Of a stretch of DNA of 37,204 bases, positions 32,470 through 37,204 are shown one piece after another. The DNA comes from an uncultured Holophagaceae bacterium (lineage in GTDB: Bacteria; Acidobacteriota; Holophagae; Holophagales; Holophagaceae). Both the position numbers and the translations under genes were made by a program. Under the pieces are notes generated by a model that had not been told where the DNA came from, ran no database searches, and worked only from the letters and a program-made list of their open reading frames with translations. The DNA is taken from positions 1-37,204 of the forward strand of contig CAIQPH010000055.1 of the NCBI GenBank assembly GCA_903873655.1. Direction: 5' to 3'. Position 1 is the stretch's first letter; each line of letters starts with the position of its first letter.

Positions 32470-32817
32470 TCATTCCCCGCGGTAGATCACGCAGTTGTCG
32501 GTCGTTTCAAAGACCTCGATCTGGCAGAGCTGTGGCAGGGCGGGCTTGAGCTGCTCCCAGATCCAGACCGAGATGTTCTCGGCGGTGGACAGGGGGATCA
32601 GGTCGTTCAGGAAGCGGTGGTCCAGCTTGGAAATCACCTGCTCCACGACCACCCGGGACAGGTCATCGAAGTCGATGATCATGCCGGTATCGCGGTCCAC
32701 CTGCCCTTCCAGCAGCACGAAGAGCTTGTAGCTGTGGCCGTGCAGGTTCCGGCACTTGCCCGGGTGGTTGTAGATGAAATGGGCCGCTTCAAACCAGTAT
32801 TCTTTGCGCAGGATCAT
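32470..32817 (-). CDS. queD: 6-pyruvoyl/6-carboxytetrahydropterin synthase family protein
   Basis: 115 residues from the ATG at 32817. It makes 6-carboxytetrahydropterin from dihydroneopterin triphosphate in the queuosine/deazapurine pathway. Zinc-binding His residues are in FEAAHFI and NLHGHSY; the catalytic Cys is in PGKCRNLHGHS; the Asp/His pair is in LDHRFLND; the substrate-binding Glu is in TAENISVWIW. A longer start at 32844 would lie inside the terminator hairpin of the gene upstream, so I reject it, although the ribosome site before 32817 is weak. No other queuosine genes are in the window. Confidence 0.92.
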   Translation of the reverse strand: MILRKEYWFEAAHFIYNHPGKCRNLHGHSYKLFVLLEGQVDRDTGMIIDFDDLSRVVVEQVISKLDHRFLNDLIPLSTAENISVWIWEQLKPALPQLCQIEVFETTDNCVIYRGE

Positions 32818-32828
32818 GGCGCTCACGA

Positions 32829-32857
32829 AGAAAAGGCCCCGCATGGACGGGGCCTTT
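32829..32857 (-). terminator. Rho-independent terminator after the polysaccharide export gene
   Basis: On the - strand a perfect 10-base stem, AAAGGCCCCG/CGGGGCCTTT (32848-32857 with 32832-32841), with a 6-base loop is followed by TTCTTC. It lies 30 bases after the export gene's stop and 12 bases before the queD start. Confidence 0.8.
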
Positions 32858-32886
32858 CATTCTAAGCCAAGCAGGGAAGAGAAAGC

Positions 32887-35379
32887 CTACAAGTGACCCG
32901 AAGCCGCCAGGGCGTTGAGGATCAGACCTACCGAGGTGAGGGCCGTCAGGTTCTCCTGCCAGTTGGATTCCCGCCGGATCCGCTGGGGCACAATCAGCGT
33001 GTCACCGGGTTCCACCGCCTTCCCACTCACCCAGGAGTCCAGAATCTGGCCGTTGGCCTTCACCAGGCGGATGTTCCAGGTGTCCGCGTTGCGGGTGGTT
33101 CCGCCCGCAAACCTGAGCAGTTCTGACGCTTTCATGCCGGACTTCAACTTGTAGGAGCCAAAAGGACTGGCGGTCTCGCCCACGACGTAAGCCACGTCCA
33201 TCTTCCGGGGAATGATGACTTCATCTCCATCCAGGAGTTCTGTATCGAGATCTTTGTCGCCCTTCAGCGCCCCCTCGAAATCCACCACCATTCGGTTGAG
33301 CTTGGTGGTGCTCAAGTCATGCAAGATGGGCGGCCGCATTAACGTTCCCTTCTGCGTTTCTCCCGTCGGCGTCTTATCGAGCACCATCTTGGTCTCGTTC
33401 AGGCGACCCAGGATGTCGCTGATGGCAATAGAGTAGGGGCTGGCCCCAGCCTGTAGGGAGCGGAGCAAGATTCCTGCCTTAGGCATGGCTTCCACCGTCA
33501 GCCCACCAGCCCGCTGGATCACCTGGGTTAAGGTCGGCTTGTCCTGATCCATCACGTAGAACCCAGGACGAGCCACCTGGCCGGTGACATGCACGGTGCG
33601 GTGGATGTGGTAGTCCGGCTTCTCGTAGAGGCTGAGAACGTCGAACGGCTCGACCTTTGGGTTGAGCGTGTCGTCCTTCAGGGAGACGGGGCTGCCAGCC
33701 TCCGTGGAGAGCAGCTTGTCCAGGTCCAGGCGCAGGACCAAGCTGGGCTTGCCGTCCTTGGTGTGGGCCAACTCGGCGTAGAAACGGTTGGCCGAGAGCT
33801 GGGGAATGCCGGCGCGGAAGACCAGGTCCGAGGCCCGCATACCTTCGACCCAGGGGAACGTGCCCGGATGGGTGAAGGGTCCGCTCACGGTGACTTCACG
33901 GGGCAGGCGGAGCTCCGTGATGGCAAAGAAGGAGAGACGGTCCCTGGGTTCCAGAGCCAAGTTGTGGACCGGGTCCCCTTGCAGGGCCTTGGCTACATCG
34001 AAGGTGAAGAGTTCCTGGCGCTCGTCGCGGTAGGTGCGCACCACCTCGCCCCGGCCCAAATAGGTATCCGGCAGGAGCTGGTCCTGGCCCACCAGCAAGT
34101 CCTTCACCCGCATTCCGGGCTTGTGTTCGAAGCGCCCGGGCACGCGGACTTTGCCTGCCACTTCCACCACGCCTTCGGTCCGTTCCGTCTGAGCCAGAGC
34201 GCGCAGGGTGTCATTGAAGAACAGCTTCGTGCCGCGAAGGATCTGTTCCGTATTCGGCAGGTTCTGGACACTGATCACGCCACTCGGATTCACCCGCTGC
34301 AAGGTGAGGTAGCTGGCATAGGCCGAAGGCAGAACGCCGCCCATGAAACGGACCGCATCCCAGGCGCTCTCATTGGGGAGAATTTCCAATTCAAGGTTTG
34401 GTCCAGGAGACTCTGGTCTTACAGAGATATCAATCCCTGAGGCATCTTTCACCTTCCCGGACTTTTCAATGCCCTGGTCCTGTGTCAAACGCAGCACCGC
34501 CACCCGCAGGAAGGCTCCTTCCATGAGGATCCGCGTGCCCACCACCGGCACGAACACCACGTCCCCGCTCTGCAGGCTGAAGTTCACATTGCCCAAGCCC
34601 TCGGCCCGCAATGGGTAGAGGTCGAGGCGGTGAATCACTTGCCCGCCACGCACCACGCGAATGTCGCGAAAACTACCTGTAGCAGTTGGCCCACCGGCCA
34701 GGCTGAGCACGTTCACCAGCGAGCTGAGGCTCGGTACCAGGAACGAGCCGCCCTTGTAGACCTCGCCCAGGACAAAGACCCGCACCTCGCGCAGCTTCAT
34801 CACCTGCATGTCTACCGTGGTACGGGAGTATTGGCGGCCCACCAGTGCCTGAACAGCCTGCTTGGCCTTGGCCAGGGTCAGACCCGCCACTTTGACGCTG
34901 CCCACCTTGGGGATGACGACCTCGCCCCGACCGTCCACCTGGGCGGGAACCTCGAAGGTGGCGCTGCCAAAAACATTCAAGGACAGGGTATCCCCCGTGC
35001 CCAGAACATAGTCCTCGGAGATTCCTCCTTCCGCAGTGGCCGAAGGGTTGGCCTGACGCATCCCGAAAAGATCCGAGGCGAACCGCTGCGGCCCCTTTTC
35101 CTTGGCCTTCAGGACCTTGATCTCGGCATCGATCCGGGCATTCTCGCGGGCCTCAAGCTCATCCTTTGACAGCCCACCCTTGCTGGATTCAGCGTCCTTG
35201 CTCTCGGCGACCCTGGCTGTCAGCGCACCCTTGTTTGGCGTGGGATCCAGTGTCTGCTGCAACTGGTTCTGCGGGGCGCCGACATACTGCTTCAGGTTCT
35301 GCAGGTCCAGGTCCGAAGGCGCCTGGGCGCCAGCTACCAGGCACGTGCACAACAGTCCCAATCGAATCGTCAGACGCAT
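32887..35379 (-). CDS. SLBB-domain polysaccharide export protein (Wza-like)
   Basis: 830 residues from the ATG at 35379, with AAGGG 7 bases upstream; ATG 35383-35385 sits too close to that site. A signal peptide (LTIRLGLLCTCLVAGAQA) is followed by a coiled Gln/Lys-rich region, then the Poly_export domain (DYVLGTGDTLSLNVFG), then about five SLBB-type repeats of the form V-x-G-x-V-x-x-P-G (VLGEVYKGGSF, VAGKVRVPGRF, VSGPFTHPGTF, VTGQVARPGFY, VVGETASPFGSY). The C-terminus ends in a hydrophobic helix (ALTSVGLILNALAA). At 830 residues it is far longer than E. coli Wza and resembles multi-SLBB exporters. It probably forms the outer-membrane channel for an exopolysaccharide. The WecA-like gene precedes it. 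Confidence 0.9.
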   Translation of the reverse strand: MRLTIRLGLLCTCLVAGAQAPSDLDLQNLKQYVGAPQNQLQQTLDPTPNKGALTARVAESKDAESSKGGLSKDELEARENARIDAEIKVLKAKEKGPQRFASDLFGMRQANPSATAEGGISEDYVLGTGDTLSLNVFGSATFEVPAQVDGRGEVVIPKVGSVKVAGLTLAKAKQAVQALVGRQYSRTTVDMQVMKLREVRVFVLGEVYKGGSFLVPSLSSLVNVLSLAGGPTATGSFRDIRVVRGGQVIHRLDLYPLRAEGLGNVNFSLQSGDVVFVPVVGTRILMEGAFLRVAVLRLTQDQGIEKSGKVKDASGIDISVRPESPGPNLELEILPNESAWDAVRFMGGVLPSAYASYLTLQRVNPSGVISVQNLPNTEQILRGTKLFFNDTLRALAQTERTEGVVEVAGKVRVPGRFEHKPGMRVKDLLVGQDQLLPDTYLGRGEVVRTYRDERQELFTFDVAKALQGDPVHNLALEPRDRLSFFAITELRLPREVTVSGPFTHPGTFPWVEGMRASDLVFRAGIPQLSANRFYAELAHTKDGKPSLVLRLDLDKLLSTEAGSPVSLKDDTLNPKVEPFDVLSLYEKPDYHIHRTVHVTGQVARPGFYVMDQDKPTLTQVIQRAGGLTVEAMPKAGILLRSLQAGASPYSIAISDILGRLNETKMVLDKTPTGETQKGTLMRPPILHDLSTTKLNRMVVDFEGALKGDKDLDTELLDGDEVIIPRKMDVAYVVGETASPFGSYKLKSGMKASELLRFAGGTTRNADTWNIRLVKANGQILDSWVSGKAVEPGDTLIVPQRIRRESNWQENLTALTSVGLILNALAASGHL

Positions 35380-35436
35380 CGTCATTCCCTTGCATAAGTC
35401 CCGTGGGGCCAGTTCCACGCTAGCATGCGCCCGCAC

Positions 35437-36507
35437 TCATGCCACGTGGTTTGGGCCAGTGGCTTCCTTCAAGTCCTGCAGCGGTCGCAGCGGCAGGATC
35501 ACTCTGGCTGGATCCACCCGATCCCGGAAGGCCCGGACAGCCAGATACAGCAGACCCACAAGGCCCAGCAGGGAGACGAACGAGTGGCCCGGGAAGCGCA
35601 GCACCCGGGTCATGGTGAGCAGGGCAAGCCCCAGCAGGATCAAGGGCACCAACCAGGCCCGCTGCAGCCCGAGCCTATCCAAGAGGTAGTGATGCATGTG
35701 GCTGCGATCGGCGGTGCCCAAGGGCATCCCCTTCCATTTCCGCACGGACATCACCAGCGCCACGTCCACGGCAGGATAAGCGAGCACCCAAAGCATGAGG
35801 TTGCCATCGGTCACCGCAAAGATCTTGGCGGCAAGGATCGCGAACAGTGAGCCGAGCATGAGGCTGCCGCAGTCCCCCAGGAAGTGACGGGCCCGTGGGT
35901 AGTTCAGCAGCAGGACTCCCAGCAACCCGCCCGAGAGGTAGCCGCCCGAGGGGGCGTAGCCCAGCGCGGCACCAATGACCAGGAGCAGCAATAGGCTATA
36001 GCCCATGGACAGTCCGTTGACTCCGTCGATCAGGTTGAAGGCCTGCGGAACCGACCAGAACCAGAGGGCGAGCAGGGGGACCGTCAGCAGCAGGTGATTG
36101 GGCAGAATCAGACCCAGGAAATGGACTCCCGTCGCTTGTTTGGAGAGTTCTGGGGCGATGTGCAGCGCCAGGGCCACGGCCACGAGCAGCCCCAAACCGG
36201 CCTTGTAGCGCGACGGCAGGTTGAAGCGGTCATCGAGGAACCCCATCAGGGCCATGGCATGCACAGCAGTCCACTCAGCCCTTTCCAAGGGCAGGGGGCA
36301 TTGGCCCACGGCCAAGAGACCAATGAGCAGGATCCACAGGGCCAGACCGGCGGTCCGGGGGGTGGGCTGATGATGGTGCTTGCGAGGATCGGGATGATCC
36401 GTCCAGCCCAGGGGAGCTACCCAGCGGATGCAGGCCAGGGAAGCCGCCAGAGCGAGGGAGACGCCGATGACCAGGGGGGCGAGGGTCGTGCCAGGGATGA
36501 ATGGCAT
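35437..36507 (-). CDS. WecA/MraY-family polyprenyl-phosphate sugar-1-phosphate transferase
   Basis: 356 residues, with about ten or eleven membrane helices. It transfers a sugar-1-phosphate from a UDP-sugar to undecaprenyl phosphate, the first step in building a surface glycan. Family motifs are MGFLDDRFNLP (DDxx), NLIDGVNGLSMG, FLGDCGSLMLG and the cytoplasmic His motif SHMHHYLLDRLG. Close to WecA/TagO rather than MraY by the NxxDGxNGL and HxHH patterns. It lies 57 bases ahead of the polysaccharide export gene in the same direction, so both may serve one exopolysaccharide pathway. The ribosome site is weak. Confidence 0.92.
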   Translation of the reverse strand: MPFIPGTTLAPLVIGVSLALAASLACIRWVAPLGWTDHPDPRKHHHQPTPRTAGLALWILLIGLLAVGQCPLPLERAEWTAVHAMALMGFLDDRFNLPSRYKAGLGLLVAVALALHIAPELSKQATGVHFLGLILPNHLLLTVPLLALWFWSVPQAFNLIDGVNGLSMGYSLLLLLVIGAALGYAPSGGYLSGGLLGVLLLNYPRARHFLGDCGSLMLGSLFAILAAKIFAVTDGNLMLWVLAYPAVDVALVMSVRKWKGMPLGTADRSHMHHYLLDRLGLQRAWLVPLILLGLALLTMTRVLRFPGHSFVSLLGLVGLLYLAVRAFRDRVDPARVILPLRPLQDLKEATGPNHVA

Positions 36508-36677
36508 TCAAAGGCCCCGTGACAACATAAGGAGAGGGAAAAAGTCCCTGCAATCAGAAGAACGGTGGGCATTAGAAGAGAAAGGAAGTTAGAAAGACAA
36601 TGATCCTGCGGTCTGATCTGACCCGCAAGGAGATTTCCGGTGACTGAAAGCGGAGGGTCTTTCGAATTTTGGATCGG

Positions 36678-36711
36678 TTGAGAGGTTTCTGTTTCTGTCG
36701 GCATCTCTCAA
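36678..36711. repeat. Inverted repeat next to a TATAAT box upstream of pnp
   Basis: TTGAGAG (36678-36684) and CTCTCAA (36705-36711) are perfect 7-base arms around a 20-base centre, ending 6 bases before TATAAT. Placed across the expected -35 area, they could bind a dimeric regulator or form a hairpin. Confidence 0.45.
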
Positions 36712-36723
36712 TAAGGCTATAAT
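36695..36723 (+). promoter_or_regulatory. Possible promoter upstream of pnp
   Basis: A perfect TATAAT (36718-36723) with a poor -35 (CTGTCG at 17-base spacing). It would give a long leader of about 230 bases before pnp, which is plausible because pnp leaders are often targets of RNA-level autoregulation. Confidence 0.4.
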
Positions 36724-36960
36724 CCCTAGTCAATAGAGTTGCTCATCATTCCGGCCTGGGTCGCCCGGCAGGTTGCGTCGTGTTATGCTGACCAAGCCGA
36801 TTTTCACTTGCTTCCCTTCGGCGGCGACCTCTGCAGGAAGCCCACCTCCCCCTCCTGATCCAGGACTCGGCGGAAGGGTTTCATGGAGCGATCGCGGGAG
36901 ATCCGGACGCGTGAGCCGGTCTCAGGGGAGTCCATTGGGCCTGAGGGCCCAGGAGAACGC

Positions 36961-37204
36961 ATGAATGCATTGAAATTCCACCCCACCACCGTCTCGGTGG
37001 ACCTGGGCGACGCGCCCATCAGTCTCGAGACCGGCCGCATCGCCAAGCAGGCCCACGGCGCCGTCGTGGTCCGCCAGGGCGACACCATGGTCCTCGTGGC
37101 CGTGTGCTACGGCACCCCCCGGGAAGGCATCGACTTCTTCCCCCTGACCGTGGACTACCGTGAGCCCGTGCTGGCCGCAGGCAAGATCCCCGGCGGCTGG
37201 TTCA
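36961..37204 (+). CDS. pnp: Polyribonucleotide nucleotidyltransferase (3' end missing)
   Basis: The first 81 codons of PNPase, running off the window edge. The N-terminal RNase PH-like domain is recognisable by [26 protein letters not shown] and [24 protein letters not shown]. PNPase degrades RNA 3' to 5' with phosphate and also adds tails, acting with RNase E/G-type enzymes; an rng gene lies about 8 kb away. The ATG at 36961 has AGGAG 5 bases upstream. Confidence 0.96.
   Translation, partial: MNALKFHPTTVSVDLGDAPISLETGRIAKQAHGAVVVRQGDTMVLVAVCYGTPREGIDFFPLTVDYREPVLAAGKIPGGWF

Larger units (their letters stand above)
36508..36960. other. 453-base intergenic region between wecA-like gene and pnp
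   Basis: Divergent intergenic region. No gene or tRNA is seen in it; rpsO, a frequent pnp neighbour, is absent. It holds TATAAT at 36718-36723, an inverted repeat at 36678-36711 and a ribosome site (AGGAG, 36951-36955) for pnp. Short ORFs in the track here are not supported by composition or ribosome sites. Confidence 0.6.

Noticed and set aside
36508-36960. tRNA or rpsO before pnp
   Set aside because: Looked for a cloverleaf or S15 sequence; none is present.
36804-37088. 94-codon - strand ORF over the pnp start
   Set aside because: Antisense to the conserved PNPase N-terminus; no motif.

Overview
The window is GC-rich, densely coding bacterial chromosome. The organism is probably an acidobacterium, perhaps of the Holophaga/Geothrix group. 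That placement is an inference from the stack of Ser/Thr kinases carrying PD40/WD40-like propeller tails, the caa3-type oxidase and the overall gene mix; no rRNA or other marker gene is present to confirm it.

Layout. (1) 1-1682: the 3' end of a caa3-type cytochrome oxidase subunit II gene, then heme O synthase. (2) 1792-11901: four complete Ser/Thr kinase genes on the + strand, head to tail and translationally coupled (ATGA overlaps or gaps of a few bases), then the first 25 codons of a fifth copy. Kinases 1, 3 and 4 are single-pass membrane proteins with propeller sensor tails; kinase 2 has no membrane segment and carries a TolB-N-like domain plus TPRs. (3) About 11897-13860: an IS200/IS605-type element (IS1341-like, tnpB only) on the - strand. 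Its tnpB is broken by one frameshift, it has a structured omegaRNA-like right end, and that end abuts the truncated fifth kinase. (4) 13900-16932: a repeat-rich lipoprotein, a single-domain response regulator, a small zinc-ribbon protein and an exported DUF4124-like protein. (5) 17151-21758: a 1535-residue Pls-type NRPS (adenylation, carrier, then three membrane/left-handed-helix modules) with a phosphopantetheinyl transferase domain fused at its C-terminus. (6) 21796-24234: five small, cysteine-free, Ala/Ser/Gln/Asn-rich ORFs in a row on the - strand, of unknown function. (7) 24430-27440: panB, panC and panD for pantothenate synthesis, with a Phd/VapC toxin-antitoxin pair inserted in opposite orientation between panC and panD. 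(8) 27599-32439: RNase G-like rng, a BrnT/BrnA pair, a HAD hydrolase, a LEA14-like lipoprotein, an AbrB/PIN pair, and a DUF4160/DUF2442 pair. (9) 32470-36507: queD, then a large SLBB polysaccharide export protein and a WecA/MraY-type glycosyl-1-phosphate transferase, probably the edge of an exopolysaccharide locus. (10) 36961 to the end: the start of pnp.

How the genes may fit together. The pan genes supply pantothenate, hence CoA, which is the donor for the carrier-protein modification that the fused PPTase domain of the NRPS would perform. The kinase block looks like a tandem expansion of receptor kinases sharing one catalytic module and differing in sensor. Four toxin-antitoxin or TA-like pairs lie within about 6.2 kb (26.2-32.4 kb), marking this stretch as an accessory hot spot among housekeeping genes.

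The strongest candidates for undescribed biology are the Pls-PPTase fusion, the cluster of five small cysteine-free proteins, and the tnpB element whose predicted guide comes from the glycine-loop codons shared by its neighbouring kinase genes.
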